64,000 nt of DNA, from NCBI RefSeq assembly GCF_902806685.2, contig NC_048562.1:3742520-3806519 (forward strand), given 5' to 3'. The notes under the pieces are model-generated. The model was not told where the DNA came from. It ran no database searches and saw only the letters and a program-made list of their open reading frames with translations. Positions 51,753 through 61,872 of this stretch are shown piece after piece. Source of the stretch: Maniola hyperantus. Taxonomy: Eukaryota; Arthropoda; Insecta; Lepidoptera; Nymphalidae. Every line of letters starts with the position of its first letter. Within the stretch, counting starts at the first letter, position 1. The translations under genes and the position numbers were made by a program.

Positions 51753-54277
51753 TTTGTTACGGTATCTATTTTGATTGTTTTCGAACGTTATATTACTTTA
51801 TTGCTGATAATTAGGATAAGTATTACCGTTCCTTCCACTCTGCCGATTGATTTATTATGGACTGTTTAATTATTATATATATACGACCCCTTAATATGTA
51901 CTTATCGTCATTGAATATCTGATCATTAATCCTATCAATATCACTGTTTTCATTATCATACAACGCCTTTTTACTTTTAACTTGTTCATATTTTAATCGA
52001 AGTCTAAAATTGGGTAGGTATTTGACTACTAATAAATAATTTCTCAGTGATTATTAAATAGAGGGTCTTCCCAAATACGTAAAATCCATGTCCTTTGTTA
52101 GTTTTAAGTGTAATAACCATTTTAAATGATTGATTAAACTAAAAAAAGTACGTCACTATGATGTGACGTTACATTCCAGTATTTCATAGAATATCGCATA
52201 CTAAGTGCGCGTTTTGACGTTTGATAAAAAGTTACTGATTTGACTAGTTGTCAAAATATAGTTACCGTATTACTATCCAGTCCAAGGGACTTTATATAAT
52301 CGTATTATTCAATTCAGTTTACGATTTTCTTATTCGTATTATTGAATTAAGTTTACGATTTTCTTGAGATATATGAATTTGTGCAATGCAGTGCTAAACC
52401 CGAATGTTTTCTTAAGCACTATTTTAAAAATATATTGACTGCCACTAAATGCGTATGTCTAACTGAAAACCGGTCTATTTCAACTACTATATTTAACTAT
52501 TTGACTATTTCGTAATGTGAAACGGTTGTTATTTCACATATTTCTCCCATGGCACGTTCGTGCTTGGTGGGATGTTTACACATGAAACCAGAAGTGCCAA
52601 GAACTCTAATCCTTGCACATTATATATTTCAACAGGCTTAGTGAAAAAAAAACTATAGTGTTCAATCGGCTGCACGCAAAACAAAATAAACAAAATTTAC
52701 AAGCCTTAATTTCGTGCCGTCTTTTTCTGTAGAGAACAATATGAAAAGGATGGCATTACTTTTAGTTCTTTCATTTTGTGTACAATCGAAATGGTATACG
52801 TCAACAGATTTTAGTTTAAAACACGCTCTAATCAAAGATTACAAAACGAATTTATGACTGAAATCTGTTCAACATATTTTATAACTCATCTTTATGGATG
52901 TCTGTTTTATCCAGATCTGAAGTCATGACTGTAGATTCAGAGAATTTGAACTTAATTGGCATGTGTCTAATACTTTACGGGGAATAGTAAATTACATCTA
53001 AATTTGTTTAAATATTTGAAGCCAATTTTGTTCTGGGCGGATATTTTAGGCAGTACAGACTTTCTCAACTAAGTCAATGATTCAGGCTATATAATAAATT
53101 CTGGTTTCAAGTGTAAATTCATCATTTTGAAGTGATTAATAGTACTTAATCGAGATGTTTAGCTTAATATAAATTAAGTAAAAGGCTAGATCTGAGGTGT
53201 TTCATGCCAGTTTTGAGCAATTACTCAAATACAAATTGTCTGTGACCGAAAGTCACTGAAAGCTGTGATTCTTTTAAATATTATAATGCATAAAATAATA
53301 AATATAAGTAGAAGCTTCAAATCAGTCAAGAGTAAAACAATATTATGAGGTTAAATGCATTACTATTAAAATACAAATAAATTTCATATCACATAATGAA
53401 AGCATAGAGAAAAATTACACCCTAAATAAAACCAAAATCACAGTGTTTTTGGACAAGATTCTCAACTTGTCACAGTTTTGTTTCCGTATAAATAAATTCT
53501 AAGCGTTAGGTCATATGGAAAATAAACACGAAAAAATGTCTTTTGAACTAAATTAAAATCTACCTAACTCGAGCTATATAAGATTTCTTCTATTTCAGTA
53601 TTTGAATCCTAATTCTTAATCAAATATCCTTCATTGCATTAGTGAAAATATAAAAATTTAATTCCTAATGGTTTAAGAAACCTATATTACCATTATACAT
53701 GTTAACGTTTTTTTTATATTTATAATATATATATGTATATTTTAATGACTTCGTAACTACAGTCGCCGCTTCAGCTCCGATCTTGTATAATAATAATAAT
53801 AATAGTTCGATTATTCAGTAGGCCAGATATACTTTAGTTACAATAGTAAAATTAGGCTCACAAAGTTCCCTTACAGACTAAAAAATTTGTCATCGGAACT
53901 TTCTGGAAATAACTAGGAATTTTGCACAATTCTAAAAAACCGGTCAGTATCAGTAATCCTTTTCGGCACCAATCTCGATAACCCCATCACACTCGACACA
54001 CACTACGTACTTACAAAATATCCAAAATCGTAATCCACTTAGCACATAACTCCACAAAACATTCCAAAGAACCATATTTAAGCACTAGAGTTTTTTTTTT
54101 TAATTATTAGTTTTGCGACATGCGTCCATCACATTGTTTTAGCACACAAATTCACGTAAAGACCAGAGAGTCTGGGTAGTTTAGGGATTGTAGAGACTGT
54201 AGTGTTTGTGTGGTGTGCGCCGAACAAGGCTTCGCCAGGAGGTCGGGACGCGGCGGCCGCGCCGCTTTAGCGCACAT
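51753..54277. other. unique AT-rich sequence downstream of ephrin
   Basis: No repeats of the named families. It lies 3' of the minus-strand ephrin stop codon, so part may be its 3' UTR. The nearest poly-A-signal-like ATTAAA on minus is at about 54100, inside an A-rich run, and is weak. A short (AAT)n run lies near 53790-53806. Confidence 0.4.
52301..52365. repeat. 34-bp tandem duplication
   Basis: 'cgtattattcaattcagttt' with 'acgattttctt' is repeated at 52335 as 'cgtattattgaattaagttt' with 'acgattttctt'; two differences. Confidence 0.8.
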
Positions 54278-55060
54278 TCACCGAGCCAGCGGCGCTAAAA
54301 CGGCACTCGCAGCCAAAGCCAAAGCGAGAGATGAGGCGAGCGCTGCCCCACGGGAGTACGACAGCTCCTCACTCTTCACAACCTCATTCGGCGTCTTATC
54401 ATACTTGTGCGTCTTTTTCGTGACCGGTTTCACTGTTGTGGTGCTCGTTGTGGTTGGAGGAGTGGTTGGAGGTGGGGGCGGCGGCGGTGGTGTCGGCTGA
54501 GGAACCGGCGCCGGCGACTGGTCCTCAGGCTTACAGCACACCCGAAACACGAGCTTCATATTATTACTCAAACAACGCCCCCCAATGCGTCTATGCAAGT
54601 CGTCTTTACTGGACGTGGATATGAAATAGTAGTCTTTCCCGGGCAGGAATTCCAGCCCGCCGGGCTGAGGCGTGAACGGTCTGAAGGTAATCGTGAAGAA
54701 CATCAGTTTGTGCGGCTTATCGCATATCGCTATAATGCGCGGGTTAGGATTCGTTATCCTACACGTATCGTACTCTTCTTTGCTTACGTTATAAATTATA
54801 TACTTTTCCGTGTCCTCTTCGTAAGTTCCCGGAGCGTACACTGGACATATTATATTCACTTGGTCGTACTCGAACTGAGCGTTGCCTTTATTCAGATCGA
54901 ATACATGGTCGGTATTGTCTATTCTGAATATACTGTTGGTCGTGTTCCAGTGGATGTAGAACGACTTTGCGTAGTTCCCCATGACGCTTTCGATGAAGAA
55001 AATGAGGACTAGCAGGGTCCAAGGAGCTTGTCGCATACCGAAACGAGCGTAGGACACCAT
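54278..55060 (-). CDS. Ephrin: ephrin, GPI-anchored Eph receptor ligand
   Basis: Cell-surface ligand for the Eph receptor tyrosine kinase; in insects it acts in axon guidance and cell sorting. The 260-residue product has an N-terminal hydrophobic signal (about 14-28), an ephrin domain (about 30-177) with INIICPVYAPGTY at 69-80, EEYDTC to C100, AICDKPHKLMFFTITFRPFT to 130, GLEFLPGKDYYFIST to 149, and GGRCLSNNMKLVFRVCC to 176 (cysteines 72, 100, 113, 163, 175, 176). N-glycosylation sequons are at N39 and N91. A Pro/Thr stalk (about 182-210) and hydrophobic tail (about 239-258) after SYSRG point to a GPI anchor. The start has A at -3 and G at +4, with an in-frame TAA 12 nt upstream; Met9 is a poorer start. 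The whole frame is one exon. The tail could instead be a transmembrane end, but no cytoplasmic part follows it. Confidence 0.93.
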   Translation of the reverse strand: MVSYARFGMRQAPWTLLVLIFFIESVMGNYAKSFYIHWNTTNSIFRIDNTDHVFDLNKGNAQFEYDQVNIICPVYAPGTYEEDTEKYIIYNVSKEEYDTCRITNPNPRIIAICDKPHKLMFFTITFRPFTPQPGGLEFLPGKDYYFISTSSKDDLHRRIGGRCLSNNMKLVFRVCCKPEDQSPAPVPQPTPPPPPPPPTTPPTTTSTTTVKPVTKKTHKYDKTPNEVVKSEELSYSRGAALASSLALALAASAVLAPLAR

Positions 55061-55437
55061 TCTGTATGTTTATCGTTCACGAGCTCTCATTATCCGATCG
55101 AAGACGCGAGCAACTTTTTCTATGCTCTCGTGTTCGCATACCGATCCATATTCAGTCACTTAACTTTATTTCCAACGGGACACATTATAAAACGGCCGTT
55201 TCACACAACAACACGAACAATTTCACTCATCGCACCGTACAGTCCACCATGTTCGGTCTACACACTAGATTCTATTCATCGATAAATGCGGAATTTCATG
55301 GGACGTGGCCCGCTCGGAAGGTAGGAATAATCACTTAAAACGTTGTTGTTTGAGTCCGAAACGCGTACAGCTTTGTCCGGCGGCGTATTTTGTGTTTGGA
55401 AAACGTTGGAATTAATCAATACATCACAGATTTTTTA
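55061..55437 (-). other. probable ephrin 5' untranslated or proximal region
   Basis: Immediately upstream of the ephrin ATG on minus, with stops in the coding frame. Plus frames of 85-90 codons here have no motif. No clear 3' splice site could be fixed by eye. Confidence 0.4.
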
Positions 55438-55625
55438 CAATAGTGAGGCGTTCTTTGTATAGGAGCGTGCGTCGCGGACAGAGGCAACGTAGCGCCGCGC
55501 GGCGTCGGGGCGAACTACTGGAATGCTGCCCCGGCCGTCCGTACGCATGCGGCCCGCACTCCGCACCCCGCACTGCACACCCCCTACCGGCGCGTTCAAG
55601 CTTACGGCGAACTTTCGACGCCATT
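55438..55625 (-). promoter_or_regulatory. CpG-rich block, candidate ephrin promoter or first exon
   Basis: About 190 bp dense in CG dinucleotides ('cgcgcggcgtcggggcgaac', 'ggccgtccgtacgcatgcgg') within a strongly AT-rich region, about 380-560 bp upstream of the ephrin start. A TATA-like 'tataagg' lies on minus at 55643-55649. No transcription evidence; the assignment is from position and composition. Confidence 0.4.
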
Positions 55626-55652
55626 ACGAGAGACCGAAACAGCCTTATATCA

Positions 55653-56489
55653 TTACGAAAGACCTAATTTTGAGCTTTTTACTATTTATTAATTAAAATA
55701 ACTTACTTAAGCTCCATAACTTATTGTAAAATGTTAAAATATAGATTTAAACTTAAGTTTAAGTGCGTAAAAGTATGAAAAAAGGTAGGTAAGCTTTAGC
55801 TTATTTTAAGTTTAATGTGAACGCAGCCGACGCGTCATTAAAAAAGTGCATTGCCACAAACAAGCTTTTAAGCTCGCGAAGCCCAAGCAAAGGCTTTATG
55901 GGGTTCTATGGAGCAATATGGGCTAAATATTTAAATAGAGAATGCATTATGCGGTATAGAAAACATAATCTGTACTTTAACACTCTAAAGTTAAGCTTAA
56001 TTCTTATTATTTTAGTACTTACCTAAGTAAATAAACTCATATCGAATTAATTCGATATTTAAATTTGAACAAAAGTTATTTGTGTAACAAAAATGTTGCA
56101 GTAATTGTTATATAGACGCATTAATTGTTATATAGAACGTGTATTTCATATCAAAATGTTTTAATTAAAGTAAGGTGCAGCTTTGTATGTAAGGGTGGCG
56201 CACGCTCGCCATGTAGGTACCTACCTAGTAGATACCTACTCGGTTCACCATGGATACGTGACCTAAAGCCTGCTCGTTTAGAAATGTCCTATTACTTACG
56301 TAGACAAGCTTTTTTCTTTTTTTATGGTTGTTTTATTATTTATACATTAATAAAATAAAAATAAATGAATATTATTGAACTTTTTAGTATACTTGGTTTT
56401 TACTTTTTACAGTCAATTTAGGTATCATGAAAATTATGAAAATCTCTTAAGATATTCTAACATAATAAGCGATAGAGTTATGATTGGTA
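55653..56489. other. no supported gene
   Basis: AT-rich spacer upstream of ephrin. Frames at 55817-56026 and 56125-56358 have no recognised motif. A 'tatagaacg/tatagacg' near-repeat is at 56111-56140. Confidence 0.35.
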
Positions 56490-57017
56490 AAAGTCAAAAA
56501 GTCAAAAGTCAAATGATTTATTCAAAATAGGTAATTAATAACTCTTTTTGAAGGTCAGATGTTGGATTTCTAAGATATAGTGGTGATAATTATTACGCAA
56601 ACTTAAAACTAAAGCTACGAGGGTTCCAAACGCGCCCAGGTCTGAGAAGAGCCCACAACAAACTCAGCCGGGTACCTATTCTTTTTATTATCACCACTTT
56701 ACAAAATTATTGAAACTTATTAGAACTATCACAATCCGTTAAGCAAGTCATTCCCAAGCTTGCTTATCATTTAAATAATCCTTTACATTGTAATAGGATT
56801 TTTCAATTAGTTTACGTCTTATGAAAACTTTGAACTTGTTGAGAGACATCTCCAATATGTCTTCTGGAAGCTTATTATAAAATCTTATATATTTTCCAAT
56901 AAATGAATTGCTAACTTTACTTAGCCTGGAGGTGGGCATTACACTTTGTGTGGGCATTATTGTATTGGGTAACTTAAAATAATTATAGTTTTTCCTTATT
57001 TTTTCACATGACGTCAT
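56490..57017 (-). mobile_element. LINE 3' end with RT C-terminus
   Basis: The minus frame 56748-57017 reads KNYNYFKLPNTIMPTQS, RLSKVSNSFIGKYIRFYNKL and ends YYNVKDYLNDKQAWE, parallel to the C-terminus of the LINE at 21264 (FYNKIPQPILDLPL...DYVNDKKAWI). The 3' UTR follows, with 'gggctcttctcagacctggg' on minus, to about 56490. 5' truncated. Confidence 0.8.
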
Positions 57018-57164
57018 AACTATGGTATTAAGTAGTTAGGTATACTTACTTACCTAGGTACCTAGTTAGGTATCTATTTTGGTAATAAGGTTCTACATTT
57101 TTAAAAGGATTCGTCGATGTACTTAAGTCCTCCTTTTATAATCCTTTTAAGTTTCTCCTTTTAT

Positions 57165-57490
57165 AACTGATGCCGGCGAGTTCGTCGACATTTTTAAAAA
57201 TCCCATAGGAACTCTGATTTTCCAGGATAAAAAGTAGCCATGTCACTGTCCAGCCCCCCAATTGTGTAAGAATAACCATTTAATGGCTATCGCAATCGTC
57301 AAGAATTCTGCCCTTTGATTGGCTGTGAAAAATGTAAACAGCGAATCAACCAATCAAAGGGCAGAATTTCTTGACGATTGCGATAGCCATGAAATAGTTA
57401 TTCTTACACAATTGGGGGGCAGGTCTTTAACTATACACATGCAAAATTCACGTCGATCAATTGAAGGATAAACCAACAAACAAACACATT
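57165..57490 (-). mobile_element. Lep1 remnant interrupted by a palindromic MITE
   Basis: 'tgatgccggcgagttcgtcg' and 'ccaggataaaaagtagccat' on the left; 'aggtctttaactatacacat' and 'ggataaaccaacaaacaaac' on the right of the insertion. Confidence 0.75.
57254..57419. mobile_element. 166-bp palindromic MITE with 3-bp CAG target duplication
   Basis: Starts ccccccaattgtgtaagaat and ends with its complement. Arms of about 65-70 bp ('atggctatcgcaatcgtcaa', 'ctgccctttgattggctg') are almost perfect. Flanked by CAG at 57251-57253 and 57420-57422. Confidence 0.85.
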
Positions 57491-57653
57491 TGTGGCCGAT
57501 TCTCTTGTACACAATCTCTAAACTAAACTAAATTAACAGGTCTAAATCTAGTGCTATCCTTTTCCGCAAGCAACATTATGAAAAGGATAGCAATAGATTT
57601 AGACGTGCAATTTTAGTTTAGTTTAGAGATTGTGTACAACGGAATTAGCCACA
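57491..57653. mobile_element. MITE-T
   Basis: Ends TGTGGC...GCCACA; 'ctcttgtacacaatctctaa' on the left and 'gagattgtgtacaacggaat' on the right. It appears inserted in Lep1 sequence between 'aacaaacacatt' and 'ggatttataataata'. Confidence 0.85.
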
Positions 57654-57676
57654 GTAGTGTCGGATTTATAATAATA

Positions 57677-58165
57677 CTAGATGATGCCCGCGACTTCGTT
57701 CGTGTGGATTTAGGTTTTTAAAACATTCCGCAGGAACTCTTTGATTTTCCGGGATAAAAAGTAGCCTATATGTCCTTCCCCGGGATACAAGCTATCTCTG
57801 TAGGTACCAAATTTCGTGAAAATCGGTTCATCATAATCATAATCATCATAATCATAATTTTTTATTGCAAAAAATACACGTGAAGTGTATGTTACAATAT
57901 TTTTTTGGAAACAGTGTATTACCAAGTATGGCGTGCAATGTTATTAAGTACAATAATGTCAATAAATATATACCTAATTTAAATCACCAATAATTAGTAT
58001 TTAAAGGAGGATATTGAGTACGAAACAAAATAAAATATTGCGATTACAAAATGTCAATTATTAAAATTAATAAAATATTATGTAAACAGACATCAAAAGT
58101 TGAACGGATGGGTCGTGAAAAGCTAGCAGACAGACACATTTTCGCATTTACAATATTATTATGGA
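57677..58165 (-). mobile_element. Lep1 split by a retroelement
   Basis: ctagatgatgcccgcgactt runs to 'cgtgaaaatcggttca' at 57830, then resumes at about 58099 with 'gttgaacggatgggtcgtga' and 'cacattttcgcatttacaat' to 'atggaa'. Confidence 0.8.
57831..58098 (-). mobile_element. retroelement insertion with (ATTATG)n tail
   Basis: Begins on plus with 'tcataatcataatcatcata' (tail on minus), then 'ttttttattgcaaaaaatac' and 'gtatggcgtgcaatgttatt'. Flanks 'gttca' and 'gttga' may be an imperfect target duplication. No coding. Confidence 0.6.
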
Positions 58166-58398
58166 AGTATGAATTAGTATGGATTAGGTACGTAGTGAGT
58201 ACCAAAAAAGAGTATTTTTGGATCTAATAAAAAACGTATAGTCCTTAAATAAATATGGCCGTAATATAATGAGCCTAAAACAATGGTGCCTAAAATTATA
58301 CCTATCTGTCGTCATTCATCTAATTACGAAACAAATCCGCCCGCGGGTGTCCTGTACGGTTTCTACTGCGACCACCAGTTCTGATTTTGTGAGATAAA
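58166..58398. other. no gene seen
   Basis: Spacer; nothing recognised. Confidence 0.35.
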
Positions 58399-58550
58399 CT
58401 AGCTTATGCGAAATAACTAGCTTAGAATTCGTACGCGTGGACTACACAAATTTCAAACCCCTCTTTCACCCCAATTTTCAAAAATTCTTTCTTAGCGGAT
58501 CCCTACGTCATCTGCATGCCAGAAGAGACCGACCAGTTTTGGGCCCAGTC
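58399..58550 (-). repeat. A2 Helitron-like fragment, rearranged
   Basis: Two starts in a row ('actagcttatgcg', 'actagcttagaattcg'), then 'cgtggactacacaaatttca' and 'attctttcttagcggatccc'. Confidence 0.6.
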
Positions 58551-58559
58551 TTGTTTCAG

Positions 58560-58708
58560 GCTTCACCTGTGGATTCTAAAACAGATTATTTATTTTTATT
58601 TTTTATGAATCATAGTTTTTGATTTATCGTGCAAAATGTCAAAAAAATACGATCGTACTACGTAGTCCCTCTGTGCGTGAGCCTGACTCGCACTTGGCCG
58701 ATTTTTAT
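58560..58708 (+). repeat. family G repeat, one end
   Basis: 'cttcacctgtggattctaaa' to 'gcctgactcgcacttggccg'. First ~320 bp absent. Confidence 0.75.
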
Positions 58709-58860
58709 TTTTGTTAATTTTTCCAAAATCGTTGCCACCCCAAACTGTATCACGCTCTATTTCAAGTGACCGTGTCACGTTAAATCGTTTTATGTCACTA
58801 ATTTTATTATGACTAAAATGACAATTGACTTAATATCATAATAATGTAGGTTTACCGCTT

Positions 58861-59152
58861 TGTAATATGTACGAATTGACAGTTTAAACGTAGCATGTTC
58901 ATATTAGCTGTAACATAAAAATGCAACTCCTCAATATATCGAAGTAGGTTGCCTGCACATCGGATTGAAAGAGAGGTGATGCAAAATTATGTAGGTTAGG
59001 TAGTTAAGCAATAAGATTTAAACAATAGTATGTAAGATTTCTTTATTAGTATTGTTAGTCCATAAGGGAGAGTAGATCATAAGCCGGCTCTCAATAAACA
59101 TCTTTCACCGTTGCCGCATTTAATTATTACCATACGGCCACAACATATCTCA
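58861..59152 (+). repeat. left LTR (292 bp)
   Basis: Starts tgtaatatgtacgaattgac, ends cacaacatatctca. Contains a poly-A signal AATAAA at about 59093 in 'ggctctcaataaacatctt'. Differs from the right LTR at three positions near 59041-59050. Confidence 0.9.
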
Positions 59153-61056
59153 TGGCGACCCTTGCCAGTCGGTGCATGCCTAATCTAAGTGCGTGCACCG
59201 GCTGGGCACCGATCAAGATGAAGACTACACAATTTTCAAAAGAATATTATCAAGATTCAAGACTCAATTAGAACAAAAAGAAGAAAATAATTCCACGTCC
59301 TATATTAAAAATCAAGAAACACTAACATCAAGAAATAAGCCAAAAAAAAAATGAATCGCTTATGAACAGAAGACATCTCAAGCTTCATTGATCGGCCCAG
59401 CATCATCGTGCGTCCAGGGTTATCCCGGCCAAAACTAGGAGGTGTCCAGGGTATTCCCGGCCCAGTTCGAGGAGTCCAGGGTTTTCCCGGCCCATTAAGA
59501 TGCAGTAAAGAAGAGGCGCAGACTCCAGACCTCCGGACCTGATGACCAAAACCTGTCCTGATGACGACGGCGACTACACGGCGGTCACGAAATTGACTAT
59601 TGAAATGCGTCGCTAACAGTTAAAGTATGTGCAATTTATCTCTCGTAATGGGCAAATAGGTAGAATGTGTAGCTATTGTAATTTTTTTTCTTGGGTACCT
59701 AGTTAATTTAATTTTGTACGTAGGTTAGGTAAATATTGGTTTTTTATAACAAATAATACTTGTTCCACTATCTACTAATAAATTCCATTCGTGCTTTATT
59801 AGTAAGATTTTATATAGTGTGTAGGATAGTTTAAAATAATAATGGATAGTCAATAAATGAATAGGTCCTTACTTTTTTCGTAAATATTCGGTGTTAAAAT
59901 CGAAATATAATAATTCAGAGAATTATAACGGTGTCATCGCGTGGTCAACGACACACGCGTACCCGAACATTTTGTATTGTTATACGAGACAATGGTTTTG
60001 CTCGAGATGCAATTTGCAAATACAAGGAAATGAATATGAAATAAGGAGAATTTTTCCCCTACAGACGTTTTTCGTCTAGTTTCGCGCTAGTTTTGACGAT
60101 ATAAGACTATACCCGGCTTTGACAAATTAGGACTCTGCAAACCAAAGGCTTGATCACCCTTCGGCTGTAGAAGTGCTATAGGTATAAAATATACAATATT
60201 TATTTTGGGATTGAGACATACTGACGTAGGAAGATGATTGTTATTTATTTGTTTGGACGCGATGTTTTGCGCATATTTAGTACCTCCTCATTCAACTATA
60301 TATTTGTCTAGACTCTTGATCATTATCTACCGCGCTGGTGTTAGTGAAAGACCTAGAATTTTTATGAAAAGTTGAATGTTAGTGAAATACTTATTGAAAG
60401 AAATAAGTTTGATGAAGACTATAAGTGTTATGAAAAATGCTCGCAAGCATGTTATGTTAAATATTAATTAGGAGAGTACGCGCCGCGTTTGTTGATTTGT
60501 TTATTTATTTGTATTATGTGAAGAAGTAACTTGAAAGGAAGATGAAGACTAGGAGAGATTTATTTTGACTGTCCAGGAAATATAAATACCTGAGATGTTT
60601 ACTTAATAATAGGTCTTACGACGATGCTAAAACGACAGCTGTATACTTATGATGACGACTATTTGATAGGTTATAGAATCTTTTGAAGTCGATTTGTGAA
60701 ATCGATACCTCAGCTTATACATATCTAATACCTATGATGCTATTTTGAGATTATTTTATTACCTATGATGGGATTTTTCGAAACTTTTGTAAAAGTTAAA
60801 TCCTTGACTGCACTTAATAGATTACGATTTTTCTATTTATAAGTAAGGTTGAAAGTATGCCCATATAAGAGATAAGATAAATTGCACTTTAAGCACAGGA
60901 AGTAACTAAAAAAAATGTTTCCTTACATAATTTAATTTTATTTAGCATTAGATTTTATTTTTGTGATTGTCATCATCTTTTCTTCTGATTCGATGTAGCG
61001 TGTAACATTTTTTTTCTTTTAAGGGGAGGGGTAACCGCATACATTTTCAGGGGAGT
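59153..61056 (+). other. LTR element interior (no coding capacity)
   Basis: Holds three spaced copies of a 19-mer, gtccagggttttcccggcc (59412, 59444 and 59474, with one-base differences in the first two), and near 59215 an open frame of about 45 codons without ATG (FKRILSRFKTQLEQKEENNS) that may be a gag remnant. The remainder is AT-rich. A 62-codon frame at 59891-60079 has no recognised motif. Confidence 0.6.
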
Positions 61057-61348
61057 TGTAATATGTACGAATTGACAGTTTAAACGTAGCATGTTCATAT
61101 TAGCTGTAACATAAAAATGCAACTCCTCAATATATCGAAGTAGGTTGCCTGCACATCGGATTGAAAGAGAGGTGATGCAAAATTATGTAGGTTAGGTAGT
61201 TAAGCAATAAGATTTAAACAATAGTATGTAAGATTTATTTATTGTTATTGTTAGTCCATAAGGGAGAGTAGATCATAAGCCGGCTCTCAATAAACATCTT
61301 TCACCGTTGCCGCATTTAATTATTACCATACGGCCACAACATATCTCA
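61057..61348 (+). repeat. right LTR (292 bp)
   Basis: Same length as the left LTR with no indel; three substitutions clustered within ten bases ('atttattgttattg' against 'ctttattagtattg'). Confidence 0.9.
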
Positions 61349-61479
61349 ATTAATATTATCTAATTATATTAATCATACTTCCTAATAATTGACCTGCAGC
61401 TCGTTCCGGCAACGCACAAGACTGCAAATACTTATACAAAATATTTTATACATGGCATAATTGTTGTACCTATATCAAA
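61349..61479. other. no gene seen
   Basis: AT-rich spacer. Confidence 0.35.
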
Positions 61480-61622
61480 TATTTGAAAAGAGCAACCGCC
61501 GAGTTTCTTGCTGGTTCTTCTCGGTAGGAAAGGCATTCCGAACCAGTGGTAGATGCATCCGACTATTCGAAAGTACTTGTAAAAGTTTATTCGAATAAAA
61601 AAGATTTTTATTTTTATTTTTA
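61480..61622 (+). mobile_element. Jockey/CR1-type LINE 3' tail
   Basis: 'gagcaaccgccgagtttctt', 'gaaccagtggtagatgcatc' and a tail of 'tttttatttttattttta' after 'aataaaaaag'. Confidence 0.8.
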
Positions 61623-61626
61623 TTTT

Positions 61627-61872
61627 AATACTCGTAAATGTGAAAGTGTGGATGTTTGGATGTTTGTTACTCAATCACGCAAAAACGAATGAACGGATTT
61701 GGATAAAATTTGGAATGGAGATAGATTATATCCTTTATATATATATATTACCCGATATATATTATACCCTGGTTTAACACATAGGCTACTTTTTATCCCG
61801 AAAAATCAAAGAGTTCCCGCGGGATTTCCAAAAATGTAAATCCACGCGGATGAAGTCGCGGGCATCAGCTAG
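61627..61872 (+). mobile_element. Lep1-like Helitron with internal AT run
   Basis: 'actcgtaaatgtgaaagtgt', 'gataaaatttggaatggaga', 'ccgaaaaatcaaagagttcc' and 'gaagtcgcgggcatcagcta' with 'g|T'. An (AT)n insertion lies at about 61737-61750. Confidence 0.75.

Larger units (their letters stand above)
58861..61348 (+). mobile_element. non-autonomous LTR retroelement
   Basis: Two 292-bp direct repeats with TG...CA ends enclose 1904 bp. A primer-binding-site-like TGGCGACCCTTGCCAG starts at the first base after the left LTR, and a purine-rich 'caggggagt' precedes the right LTR. The interior has no RT, integrase or protease motif and no frame longer than about 62 codons, so it must use another element's enzymes. 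The expected 4-6-bp target duplication is absent (cgctt on the left, attaa on the right). Superfamily not determined. Confidence 0.85.

Noticed and set aside
54095..54110. Ephrin polyadenylation site
   Set aside because: ATTAAA on minus is followed by a genomic A run, so it cannot be told from chance or internal priming.
54407..55012. 201-codon plus-strand ORF as a gene
   Set aside because: It lies antisense to the ephrin coding frame, has no recognised domain, and is explained by codon composition; reported only as a low-interest finding.
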